Below, one piece after another: positions 7,901-16,436 of a stretch of DNA of 42,581 nt; within the stretch, counting starts at the first letter, position 1, and every line of letters begins with the position of its first letter. Origin of the DNA: Pseudomonadota bacterium (GTDB lineage: Bacteria; Pseudomonadota; Gammaproteobacteria; Burkholderiales; Burkholderiaceae_F); NCBI GenBank assembly GCA_023443095.1, contig JAEZVV010000181.1, forward strand, positions 1 to 42,581, given 5' to 3'. The notes under the pieces were generated by a model, which searched no databases, was not told where the DNA came from, and saw only the letters and a list, made by a program, of their open reading frames with translations. The translations under genes and the position numbers were made by a program.

Positions 7901-7916
7901 CGACGCTTAAGCGTCG
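7901..7916. repeat. 16-bp perfect palindrome between ubiA and ugpB
   Basis: CGACGCTTAAGCGTCG is perfectly self-complementary. It lies 10 nt upstream of the ubiA start and 91 nt upstream of ugpB. It has no T-run on either side, so a regulator site or a leader hairpin is more likely than a terminator. Confidence 0.6.
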
Positions 7917-7965
7917 CATTGCTGCACTGTGGATGTGGCCGTTATCGTAGCAGCCTCGTCATCCC

Positions 7966-7986
7966 GGGGTTGCATACTGCAGCCCC
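7966..7986 (+). repeat. Leader hairpin ahead of ugpB
   Basis: GGGGTTGCA pairs with TGCAGCCCC around a TAC loop (9 bp with one wobble pair). It ends 10 nt before the ugpB ribosome site GGAGA (7996-8000). It may protect the transcript or modulate translation; no known riboswitch is recognised. Confidence 0.5.
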
Positions 7987-8007
7987 GCAACGTTTGGAGA
8001 CCGATTC

Positions 8008-9318
8008 ATGGTGCACAAGACGATCGTCGTCGCAGTCCTCGCAACAGGCGCGATGTTGGCCCAACCGGCAGCCGCCCAGACCGAAGTCCAGTGGTGGCAT
8101 TCGATGAGCGGCGCGCTCGGCGACTGGATCAACGGCCTGGCTCAAGGCTTCAACGACAGCCAGAAGCAATGCAAGGTCAGTCCCACTTACAAGGGCACTT
8201 ACGACGCCTCGATGACGGCCGCGATCGCCGCTCACCGCGCCGGCAACTCGCCGCACATCCTTCAGGTGTTCGAAGTCGGCACCGCCACGATGATGGGCGC
8301 CAAGGGCGCCATCGTTCCCGCCGGCGAAGTGATGGCCAAGGCTGGCTACAAGTTCGACCCGAAGATCTACGTCCCGGCAGTGGTCGGCTACTACACCGCC
8401 CCCAATGGTCAGATGATGAGCTACCCGCTCAACAGCTCGACCACGGTCTTCTACTACAACAAAGACGCCTTCAAGAAGGCTGGCCTCGACCCCAACAAGC
8501 CTCCCAAGACCTGGACCGACGTCAGCCTGGCCGCGGCCAAGCTCAAGGCCGCCGGCGAGAAGTGCCCGCTTACCACCAGCTGGCAGGGCTGGACCCAGCT
8601 CGAGAGCTTCTCGACCTGGCACAACTCCGAGTTCGCCACGCTCAACAACGGCTTCGGCGGCGTCAAGGCTCGCCTCGACTTCAACTCGCCGCTGCACGTC
8701 CGCCACATCGAGAACCTGGCCAACATGGCCAAGCAAGGCACCTTCGTCTACAAGGGCCGCGGCAACATTCCGGACGCGGCGTTCTATTCGGGCGAATGCG
8801 CGATGAACATGGGTTCGTCGTCGGCCTACGGCAACACCAAGCGCAACGCCAAGTTCGACTTCGGCATTGCGCAGATGCCGTATTACGCCGACGTCGCCGG
8901 TGCTCCGCAGAACACCGTGATCGGCGGTGCCAGCCTGTGGGTGATGGCCGGCAAGAAGCAGCCTGAATACAAGTGCGTGGCCGACTTCTTCAACTACCTG
9001 AACAAGCCCGAGATTCAGGCCGAGAGCCACCAGAAGACCGGCTACCTGCCGGTGACGACGGCAGCCTACGAACTGACCAAGAAGTCGGGTTTCTACGAAA
9101 AGAACCCCGGCACCGACACCGCGGTCCAGCAGATGATCGTCAAGACCACGGACAAGTCGCGCGGTATCCGCCTCGGCAACATGGTGCAGATCCGCACCAT
9201 CGTCGACGAGGAGCTTGAAAACGTGTGGTCGGGCAAGAAGAACGCCAAGCAGGCGCTCGACGAGGCCGTCAAGCGCGGTAACGAACAGCTCGAGCGTTTC
9301 GAAAAGACGTCCCGCTGA
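8008..9318 (+). CDS. ugpB: sn-Glycerol-3-phosphate ABC transporter, periplasmic binding protein
   Basis: Captures glycerol-3-phosphate (and its diesters) in the periplasm for the UgpAEC importer, supplying phosphate and carbon. 436 aa with a signal peptide ending near PAAAQ (residues 19-23). The mature start TEVQWWHSMSGALGDWINGL and the segments APNGQMMSYPLNSSTTVFYY and TSWQGWTQLESFSTWHN match UgpB. The ATG at 8008 has GGAGA 7 nt upstream. No PhoB box was recognised in the leader, unlike E. coli ugp. A hairpin follows the gene and probably favours receptor mRNA over permease mRNA. Confidence 0.95.
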   Translation: MVHKTIVVAVLATGAMLAQPAAAQTEVQWWHSMSGALGDWINGLAQGFNDSQKQCKVSPTYKGTYDASMTAAIAAHRAGNSPHILQVFEVGTATMMGAKGAIVPAGEVMAKAGYKFDPKIYVPAVVGYYTAPNGQMMSYPLNSSTTVFYYNKDAFKKAGLDPNKPPKTWTDVSLAAAKLKAAGEKCPLTTSWQGWTQLESFSTWHNSEFATLNNGFGGVKARLDFNSPLHVRHIENLANMAKQGTFVYKGRGNIPDAAFYSGECAMNMGSSSAYGNTKRNAKFDFGIAQMPYYADVAGAPQNTVIGGASLWVMAGKKQPEYKCVADFFNYLNKPEIQAESHQKTGYLPVTTAAYELTKKSGFYEKNPGTDTAVQQMIVKTTDKSRGIRLGNMVQIRTIVDEELENVWSGKKNAKQALDEAVKRGNEQLERFEKTSR

Positions 9319-9335
9319 TGGTGTAATCTTGGAGA

Positions 9336-9369
9336 AAGGGGCCACTACCGGTGGCCCCTTCCCCTTTTT
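9336..9369 (+). terminator. Attenuator-like hairpin between ugpB and ugpA
   Basis: AAGGGGCCAC pairs with GTGGCCCCTT around TACCG, followed by CCCCTTTTT. The four C residues before the T-run make it a weaker terminator, which suits partial read-through into ugpA. It contains an in-frame GTG (9351) that should not be taken as the ugpA start. Confidence 0.75.
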
Positions 9370-9383
9370 GCTTTCGAATCCCC

Positions 9384-10265
9384 GTGGAAAAACGCGCCGT
9401 CTTTCGCAGCCCGTGGCTGCCCTACGCCTTGGTCGCCCCGCAGATAGCGATCACGCTCATCTTTTTCTTCTGGCCGGCGGGCCAGGCGCTCTACCAGAGC
9501 GTTTTGATGCAAGACGCCTTCGGCACTTCGGTCGAGTTCGTCGGTCTGGAAAACTTCAAGACCCTGTTCGCCGATCCGAACTATCTCGCGTCATTCAAGG
9601 TGACGGTGGTGTTTTCGGTCGCCGTAGCGGTGGTCGGGCTTTCGCTCTCGCTGCTGTTTGCCGTCTGCGCCGACCGCGTGATCAAGGGTGCAAGCGGCTA
9701 TAAAGCGCTGCTGATCTGGCCCTATGCCGTCGCCCCCGCCATCGCCGGCGTTCTGTGGTTGTTCATGTTCAACCCGACCATGGGCGTGGTTGCTTACGCG
9801 GTCAAGAAGATCGGCATCGACTGGAACTATCTGCTCAACGGCAATCAGGCCCTGCTGCTGATCGTCATGGCTGCCGTCTGGAAGCAGATCAGCTACAACT
9901 TCGTTTTCTTCCTCGCCGGCCTGCAGGCTATCCCGAAATCGCTGCTCGAAGCCGCCGCCATCGACGGCGCCGGCCCGTTCCGCCGCTTCTGGAGCGTGGT
10001 CTTCCCGCTGCTGTCGCCCACCACCTTCTTCCTGCTGGTGGTCAACATCGTCTACGCCTTCTTCGACACGTTCGCGATCGTCGACGCCACCACCATGGGC
10101 GGCCCCGGCCAGGACACCAACATCCTCGTCTACAAGGTCTTCCACGACGGCTTCAAGGGCATGGACTTCGGCTCGTCGGCCGCCCAGTCCGTGGTCCTGA
10201 TGGTGATTGTGATCGCCCTCACCGTGGTCCAGTTCCGTTTCATCGAGCGCCGGGTGAACTACTGA
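9384..10265 (+). CDS. ugpA: Glycerol-3-phosphate ABC transporter permease UgpA
   Basis: Inner-membrane permease subunit paired with UgpE. The GTG at 9384 gives 293 aa, starting MEKRAVFRSPWLPYALVAPQ as in E. coli UgpA (295 aa). The upstream in-frame GTG at 9351 lies in the attenuator hairpin and would add 11 unconserved residues. The EAA loop that contacts UgpC is EAAAIDGAGPFRRFWSVVFP. VYAFFDTFAIVDATTMGGPG and AAQSVVLMVIVIALTVVQFR near the end are typical. One nucleotide separates its stop from the ugpE start. Confidence 0.94.
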   Translation: MEKRAVFRSPWLPYALVAPQIAITLIFFFWPAGQALYQSVLMQDAFGTSVEFVGLENFKTLFADPNYLASFKVTVVFSVAVAVVGLSLSLLFAVCADRVIKGASGYKALLIWPYAVAPAIAGVLWLFMFNPTMGVVAYAVKKIGIDWNYLLNGNQALLLIVMAAVWKQISYNFVFFLAGLQAIPKSLLEAAAIDGAGPFRRFWSVVFPLLSPTTFFLLVVNIVYAFFDTFAIVDATTMGGPGQDTNILVYKVFHDGFKGMDFGSSAAQSVVLMVIVIALTVVQFRFIERRVNY

Positions 10266-10266
10266 C

Positions 10267-11115
10267 ATGATTGAACAACGCCCCTGGCTCAAGTTCCTCA
10301 CCCACCTCACGCTGATCTTCGGCGTGTTGATGGTCGCCTTCCCCGTCTACATTGCCTTCATCGCGTCGACCCAGACCGCGGTCGAGGTCGAACAGGCGCC
10401 GATGTCGCTGCTGCCCGGCGCGCACATGATCGAGAACTACTCGCAGATCCTGTTCGAAGGCGGCGGCACGGCCTCGCGCGCACCGGTCGACCGCATGATG
10501 TTCGTCAGCCTCATGATGGCGCTCGGCATCTCGATCGGGAAGATCATCATCTCGCTGCTGTCGGCCTTTGCCGTGGTGTATTTCAAGTTCCGCGGCCGCA
10601 CCTTCATCTTCTGGATGACCTTCGTCACCCTGATGCTGCCGGTGGAAGTGCGCATCGCCCCGACCTACGAGGTGATGGCAAGCCTGCACCTGCTCAACAC
10701 CTGGGGCGGCCTGATCCTGCCGCTGATCGCTTCGGCCACGGCCACCTTCCTGTTCCGTCAGTTCTTCATGACGGTACCCGACGAGTTGGCCGAAGCCGCG
10801 CGCATCGACGGCGCCGGCCCGATGCGTTTTTTCTTCTCGATCCTCTTGCCGCTTTCGCTCACCAACGTGGCGGCGATGTTCGTGATTCAGTTCATCTACG
10901 GCTGGAACCAGTACCTCTGGCCGCTGCTGGTGACGACCACCGAGGACATGTACCCCATCGTCATCGGTATCAAACGAATGATCGGCGGCGGCGATGCTGC
11001 CAACGAATGGAACCTCATCATGGCCACCGCCATCCTTGCCATGATCCCGCCCGCGGTCGTGGTGCTGGTGATGCAACGCTGGTTCGTCAAGGGCCTGGTG
11101 GACACGGAAAAGTAA
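10267..11115 (+). CDS. ugpE: Glycerol-3-phosphate ABC transporter permease UgpE
   Basis: Second inner-membrane permease of the Ugp importer, 282 aa with six predicted helices. The EAA loop is EAARIDGAGPMRFFFSILLP, the contact to UgpC. MSLLPGAHMIENYSQILF and FIYGWNQYLWPLLVTTTEDM fit UgpE. It starts 1 nt after ugpA and ends 7 nt before ugpC, within the ugpBAEC operon. Confidence 0.95.
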   Translation: MIEQRPWLKFLTHLTLIFGVLMVAFPVYIAFIASTQTAVEVEQAPMSLLPGAHMIENYSQILFEGGGTASRAPVDRMMFVSLMMALGISIGKIIISLLSAFAVVYFKFRGRTFIFWMTFVTLMLPVEVRIAPTYEVMASLHLLNTWGGLILPLIASATATFLFRQFFMTVPDELAEAARIDGAGPMRFFFSILLPLSLTNVAAMFVIQFIYGWNQYLWPLLVTTTEDMYPIVIGIKRMIGGGDAANEWNLIMATAILAMIPPAVVVLVMQRWFVKGLVDTEK

Positions 11116-11122
11116 GAGAATC

Positions 11123-12187
<1,065 letters not shown>

Positions 12188-12230
12188 GCGCTCGCGGTCC
12201 GCTCGCTGCGGGCCGAAACGGAAACGCAAG

Positions 12231-12254
12231 GGGGCTGCTCGCGCAGCCCCTTTT
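12231..12254 (+). terminator. Intrinsic terminator of ugpBAEC
   Basis: GGGGCTGC and GCAGCCCC form an 8-bp stem around TCGC, followed by TTTT. The minus-strand reading has only a short T-rich tail, so it serves mainly the plus strand; dps ends just beyond it at 12267. Confidence 0.88.
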
Positions 12255-12266
12255 GCTTGGCCCTCG

Positions 12267-12752
12267 CTAAGCCAGGTGGGCGCGCAGCATCCAGGCGGTT
12301 TTCTCGTGGCGCTCGATCAGCCCGACCAGGAAATCTTCGCTGCCGGCGTCTCCCAGTTCGCCCGCAAACGCCGCTGCTCCGCGCAGCACACGCACCAGCG
12401 CCTCGTGGTCCGCCAGCAGCGCTGCAATCATCTGCGTGTCGCTCAGGGCTCCGCTCGCTTCCTTGAGACGGGTGAGCTGCATGAACTCTCCGAGCGAACC
12501 GGCGGCGCGGCCGTCGAGCGCACGGGCGCGTTCGGCCACCTCGTCGATGGTTTCGTCGAGCGCTTCGTATTGCGACTCGAACAAGGCATGCAGGGGACCG
12601 AAATGCGGACCCACCACGTTCCAGTGGAAGCCGCGGGTCTTGGCATACAACACGAACTCGTCGGCGAGCAGATGGTTGAGCATGTCGGCCACCTTGCGGC
12701 GCGCCTCGTCGGTCAGGCCGATGCCGGAATTGACGATGTTTCTGGCGGGCAT
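12267..12752 (-). CDS. dps: Dps-family ferritin-like DNA-protection protein
   Basis: Forms a 12-mer cage that oxidises and stores iron using hydrogen peroxide and may bind DNA. 161 aa. The inter-subunit ferroxidase residues are present with exact spacing: H43, H55, D70 and E74, in GFHWNVVGPHFGPLHALFES and ETIDEVAER. The ATG at 12752 has AGGAGA 6 nt upstream. It follows oxyR on the same strand with an 88-bp gap, which suggests peroxide control by OxyR, though I recognise no clear OxyR box there. Confidence 0.94.
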   Translation of the reverse strand: MPARNIVNSGIGLTDEARRKVADMLNHLLADEFVLYAKTRGFHWNVVGPHFGPLHALFESQYEALDETIDEVAERARALDGRAAGSLGEFMQLTRLKEASGALSDTQMIAALLADHEALVRVLRGAAAFAGELGDAGSEDFLVGLIERHEKTAWMLRAHLA

Positions 12753-12840
12753 TGCTTGTCTCCTAGGTCAGCAGCAAACACCGCCACTGTAGGTCCACCC
12801 GCGCCCTCGGCTCTCCTCACTGCCGGCCCGGCCGCCCGCT

Positions 12841-13785
12841 TCAGGCTACTGCCGCCGGCAGATCGAGGTGGACCACCCCGTTCATCTCGACCTTGGCAAT
12901 GGCGGCGCGCAGAGTATCGATGGCCGCGCTGCGGGTAAAACTCTTGCGCCACACCAGGACGACGCGGCGATCCGGCACCGGCGAAGAAAACGGCACGTAG
13001 CTGATGAGCGAGTCACGCGGCGGCTTCTCCGGCACCGAACTCGTGGGCAACACGGTCACGCCCAGGCCGGACGCCACCATGTGGCGGATGGTGTCGAGCG
13101 ACGAGCCTTCAAAGGTCTTCTGCATGCCTTCGGCCGTCGCCGAGTACCGCGCCATCTCGGGGCAGACTTCGAGCACCTGATCGCGGAAGCAATGCCCGGC
13201 GCCCAGCAGCAGCATGGTCTCCTGCTTGAGGTCGGTGCTCGCCACCGTCTTGGCCTGCGCCCAGGGGTGGTGGCGCGGCACCGCCACCACGAACTTCTCG
13301 TCGTAGACCGGCTGGACCATCATGCCGGTCTCGGGCAGTGGCAGCGCCATGATGCCGACGTCGATCTCGCCATTGCGCAGCAGTTCGAGCAGCCTGACCG
13401 TGAAGTTCTCTGTCAGCAGCAGCGGCATCTGCGGCGCGTCGTCCATCAGCTGCCGCACCAGCCCCGGCAGCAGGTAGGGCGAAATCGTGTAGATCACCCC
13501 CAGCCGCAAGGGGCCCACCAGCGGGTCCTTGCCCTGCGCTGCGATTTCCTTGACCCGCTTGGCTTCGTCCAGCACGCGCTGGGCCTGGGCGACGATGCGC
13601 TCGCCCGGCGCGGTCAGCGTCACCTCCTGCGAACGGCGCTCGAAGATCAGGACCCCGAGCTCGTCCTCGAGCTTCTTCACCGCCACCGACAGCGAGGGCT
13701 GGGAGACGAAACAGGCGTCGGCGGCGCGGCCGAAATGCCGCTCGCGCGCCACCGCAACGATGTATTTGAGTTCGGTCAGCGTCAT
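12841..13785 (-). CDS. oxyR: Peroxide-sensing LysR-type regulator OxyR
   Basis: LysR-family activator switched on by a disulfide formed in hydrogen peroxide. 314 aa. The winged helix-turn-helix is at the N-terminus (RHFGRAADACFVSQPSLSVA). The redox cysteines C199 and C208 sit in GHCFRDQVLEVCPE, at the same residue numbers as in E. coli OxyR. It is 36 bp downstream of recG and upstream of dps on the same strand; oxyR-recG linkage is known in several proteobacteria. Confidence 0.96.
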   Translation of the reverse strand: MTLTELKYIVAVARERHFGRAADACFVSQPSLSVAVKKLEDELGVLIFERRSQEVTLTAPGERIVAQAQRVLDEAKRVKEIAAQGKDPLVGPLRLGVIYTISPYLLPGLVRQLMDDAPQMPLLLTENFTVRLLELLRNGEIDVGIMALPLPETGMMVQPVYDEKFVVAVPRHHPWAQAKTVASTDLKQETMLLLGAGHCFRDQVLEVCPEMARYSATAEGMQKTFEGSSLDTIRHMVASGLGVTVLPTSSVPEKPPRDSLISYVPFSSPVPDRRVVLVWRKSFTRSAAIDTLRAAIAKVEMNGVVHLDLPAAVA

Positions 13786-13821
13786 TCCAGGCTACCTCTA
13801 GGTTCGTGTGTCCCGCGGCGC

Positions 13822-15903
13822 TCAGGCCGCCAGAAAACCCTGTCGTCCCTCGAACCAGCGACGCGCGTGTTCGTGCGCGGCCTTCGGGTCCGAGGCGAGC
13901 CAGGCATCGGCCAGCTCGCGCGCCTGCTCGACCAGAGCGGCGTCCTCGGTCAGATCGGCAAAACGCAGCATCGGCAGGCCCGACTGGCGCGCGCCGAGGA
14001 ACTCGCCCGGGCCGCGAATCGCCAGATCGCGCCGCGCCACCTCGAAGCCGTCGGTGGTTTCGTAGATCACCTTGAGCCGCTCGCGCGCAGTCTCCGACAG
14101 GGGTTCATCAAAAAGCAGGATGCAAAAACTGGTGCCACCGCCGCGGCCGACCCGGCCGCGCAGCTGGTGCAGTTGGGCCAGGCCGAAACGTTCGGCGTGT
14201 TCGATCACCATCAAGGTGGCGTTGGGCACGTCGACTCCGACCTCGATCACCGTGGTCGCCACCAGCACCTGGATGTCGCCGCGGACGAAAGCGTCCATCA
14301 CGGCCGCCTTGTCGACCGCCGGCAGCTGCCCGTGCAGGAGGCCGACGACAAGTTCGGGCAGCTGGGCCGAGATCTGCTCGAAGGTCTCGGTGGCGGCATT
14401 GAGCTCGAGTTCGTCGCTCGCCTCGATCAGCGGACACACCCAGTAGACCTGACGACCCTGGGCCACCTCGGCGCGGATGCTGGCGACCACGCTGTCCTTG
14501 CGCCGCATCGCCACCAGCTTGGTCGTGATCGGCTGGCGTCCGGGAGGCATCTCGTCGATCACCGAGACGTCAAGGTCGGCGAGGTAGCTCATCGCCAGCG
14601 TGCGCGGGATCGGCGTGGCCGACAGCATCAGCAGGTGCGGCACTCGGCCCTCGACCGGCGTGCGCAGGGCGAGGCGCTGCGCCACGCCGAAGCGGTGCTG
14701 CTCGTCGACGATCGCCAGCCCCAGGCGCGGAAAACTCACCGCGTCCTGGATCAGGGCGTGGGTGCCGACGATCAGGTCGGCTTCGCCCGCCGTCACCTGG
14801 GCCTGCGCCGCCGCCTTTTCGCTCGCCTTCAGGCGCCCGGCGAGCCAGGCAATGCGGACCCCGAGCGGCTCCAGCCACTGCGCGATCTTGCGGAAATGCT
14901 GTTCGGCCAGGATCTCGGTCGGCGCCATCAGCGCGGCCTGGTAGCCGCACTCGACGGCGCGCGCGGCCGCCAGTGCCGCGATCACGGTTTTGCCGCTGCC
15001 GACGTCGCCTTGCACCAGCCGGTTCATGGGCCGCTCTGCGGCCAGGTCGGCCGCCACCTCGCGCCACACCCGCTCCTGCGCGCCGGTCAGGCGGAACGGC
15101 AAGGCGGCGTTGAGCTGCGCCACCAGGCGCGCCGGCACCGGCGCTGGCAAGGACGGCGCGCGGCCAGCCTCGCGCAACACCCGCGACTCGCGCAAGGCGA
15201 GCTGCTGCGCCAGGAGTTCGTCGAACTTGAGGCGGGCCCAGGCGGCATCGGTGCGCTCGGAAAGCGCAGTCTGGTCGGCGCCCGGCGGCGGGCGGTGAAG
15301 GCGCTCGATCGCGGCCCGCAGCTCGGGCAAGGCCAGGCGTTCGCGCCATTCGCGTGGCACCAGGTCGCGGATGTCGACATCGAGCAAGGCGCGGGCGATG
15401 CGTTTGCGCAGCCAGGTCTGGGTGATGCCCTCACCTGCTGGGTATACCGGGGTCAGCGCGCCCGGCAAAGGCTTTTCGCCCTCGGCCGAACGGACCCGCG
15501 GATGGATCATCTCCGGGCCGGTGTAGCCGTCGCGCATCGCACCGAACAGCCGCACGCGGCGGCCGGCTTCAAGCTGCTTGACTTGCGAGGCGTAGAAATG
15601 GATGAAGCGCAGCTGCAGCAGGCCGCTGTCGTCGCGCACCACCGCGGTGAGCTGCTTGCGGCCGCGGTAGCTCACTTCGGAGCGGATCACCTCGGCTTCG
15701 ACTTGCGCCTCGACCCCGGGCAGCAGCTCGGCGATCGGAGTGATGCGGGTCTCGTCTTCGTAACGCAGCGGCAGGTGCAGGACGTAGTCCCAGTCGCGCA
15801 CCAGCCCGAGGCGGGCGAGCCGCGCCTTGAGCGGCGCCAGCTTGGCCGGCGCCGCTTCGGCCGGAGCGTCCGCTCCGGTTTCGAGCTTGCTGGCGCGCGG
15901 CAA
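13822..15903 (-). CDS. recG: ATP-dependent DNA helicase RecG
   Basis: Superfamily 2 helicase that remodels stalled forks and Holliday junctions. 693 aa, usual length. The wedge/OB domain is N-terminal (YVLHLPLRYEDETRITPI), Walker A is GDVGSGKTVIAALAA, motif II is IVDEQHRFGVAQR, followed by LMLSATPIPRTLAM, QLHQLRGRVGRGG and the GPGEFLGARQSG tail. The start is TTG at 15903, 2 nt after the ridA stop and without a clear ribosome site, so it is probably translated by coupling to ridA. Confidence 0.96.
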   Translation of the reverse strand: MPRASKLETGADAPAEAAPAKLAPLKARLARLGLVRDWDYVLHLPLRYEDETRITPIAELLPGVEAQVEAEVIRSEVSYRGRKQLTAVVRDDSGLLQLRFIHFYASQVKQLEAGRRVRLFGAMRDGYTGPEMIHPRVRSAEGEKPLPGALTPVYPAGEGITQTWLRKRIARALLDVDIRDLVPREWRERLALPELRAAIERLHRPPPGADQTALSERTDAAWARLKFDELLAQQLALRESRVLREAGRAPSLPAPVPARLVAQLNAALPFRLTGAQERVWREVAADLAAERPMNRLVQGDVGSGKTVIAALAAARAVECGYQAALMAPTEILAEQHFRKIAQWLEPLGVRIAWLAGRLKASEKAAAQAQVTAGEADLIVGTHALIQDAVSFPRLGLAIVDEQHRFGVAQRLALRTPVEGRVPHLLMLSATPIPRTLAMSYLADLDVSVIDEMPPGRQPITTKLVAMRRKDSVVASIRAEVAQGRQVYWVCPLIEASDELELNAATETFEQISAQLPELVVGLLHGQLPAVDKAAVMDAFVRGDIQVLVATTVIEVGVDVPNATLMVIEHAERFGLAQLHQLRGRVGRGGGTSFCILLFDEPLSETARERLKVIYETTDGFEVARRDLAIRGPGEFLGARQSGLPMLRFADLTEDAALVEQARELADAWLASDPKAAHEHARRWFEGRQGFLAA

Positions 15904-15905
15904 AG

Positions 15906-16283
15906 TCAGATCACGAGGATGGCTTCGACCTCGAACGCTGCGCCCTTGGGCAGGCTCGCCACGCCCACGGTCGAACGCGCGGGGTAGGGCTGGGGCACGA
16001 GTTCACCCATGATCTGGTTGACGACGCCAAACTGGCCGAGGTCGGTCAGGAACAGCGTGAACTTGGCGGCGTTGGCGAGCGAACCGCCGGCGGCTTGCGC
16101 CACCTGCTCGAGGTTGGCAAAGGCCTGACGGACTTGGGCTTCGAAACCCGGGACCAGTTCGCCGCTGACCGGGTCGAGGCCGATCTGACCCGAGGTGTAG
16201 ACCACCGTTCCCGCCTTGACCGCCTGCGAGTAGGGGCCGATGGCGGCCGGGGCAGCCTTGGTCGAGACGATTTCCTTGTTCAT
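15906..16283 (-). CDS. ridA: Reactive imine/enamine deaminase RidA
   Basis: Small trimeric YjgF/RidA protein that hydrolyses 2-aminoacrylate and other reactive imines made by PLP enzymes. 125 aa. The conserved arginine is R103 in PARSTVGVASLPKGAAFEVE, with E120 in the last strand; SGQIGLDPVSGELV and the QAFANLEQVAQAAGGSLANA helix are typical. It is the first gene of ridA-recG-oxyR on the minus strand. Confidence 0.95.
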   Translation of the reverse strand: MNKEIVSTKAAPAAIGPYSQAVKAGTVVYTSGQIGLDPVSGELVPGFEAQVRQAFANLEQVAQAAGGSLANAAKFTLFLTDLGQFGVVNQIMGELVPQPYPARSTVGVASLPKGAAFEVEAILVI

Positions 16284-16380
16284 GGCGTGACTCCTGTGGC
16301 TGATGGCGTGAGTCTATCGGCATCGCGCCGACGGTAGCAGCCGCTGCGAGCAATCCCCTGTCCGGCCGTCTAACCCGCGC

Positions 16381-16413
16381 AAAAAACAAAGGGCGCAGCC
16401 ATAGGCTGCGCCC
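16381..16413 (-). terminator. Intrinsic terminator of the GGDEF-EAL gene
   Basis: On the minus strand GGGCGCAGCC pairs with GGCTGCGCCC around TAT and is followed by TTTGTTTTTT. It lies 24 nt after the stop of the PAS-GGDEF-EAL gene. Confidence 0.92.
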
Positions 16414-16436
16414 TGCGTCGGCGACAGACAGGCGAT

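Noticed and set aside
7891..8007. PhoB box upstream of ugpB
   Set aside because: No paired CTGTCAT-like direct repeat with 11-bp spacing was found in the leader.
12753..12840. OxyR-binding site in front of dps
   Set aside because: No pattern with the spaced ATAG/CTAT elements was found; control by OxyR is only inferred from position.
12868..15987. Open frame of 1039 codons antisense to oxyR and recG
   Set aside because: It spans two recognised genes on the other strand and has no family motif; its Arg/His/Gln-rich composition is that of a mirror frame.
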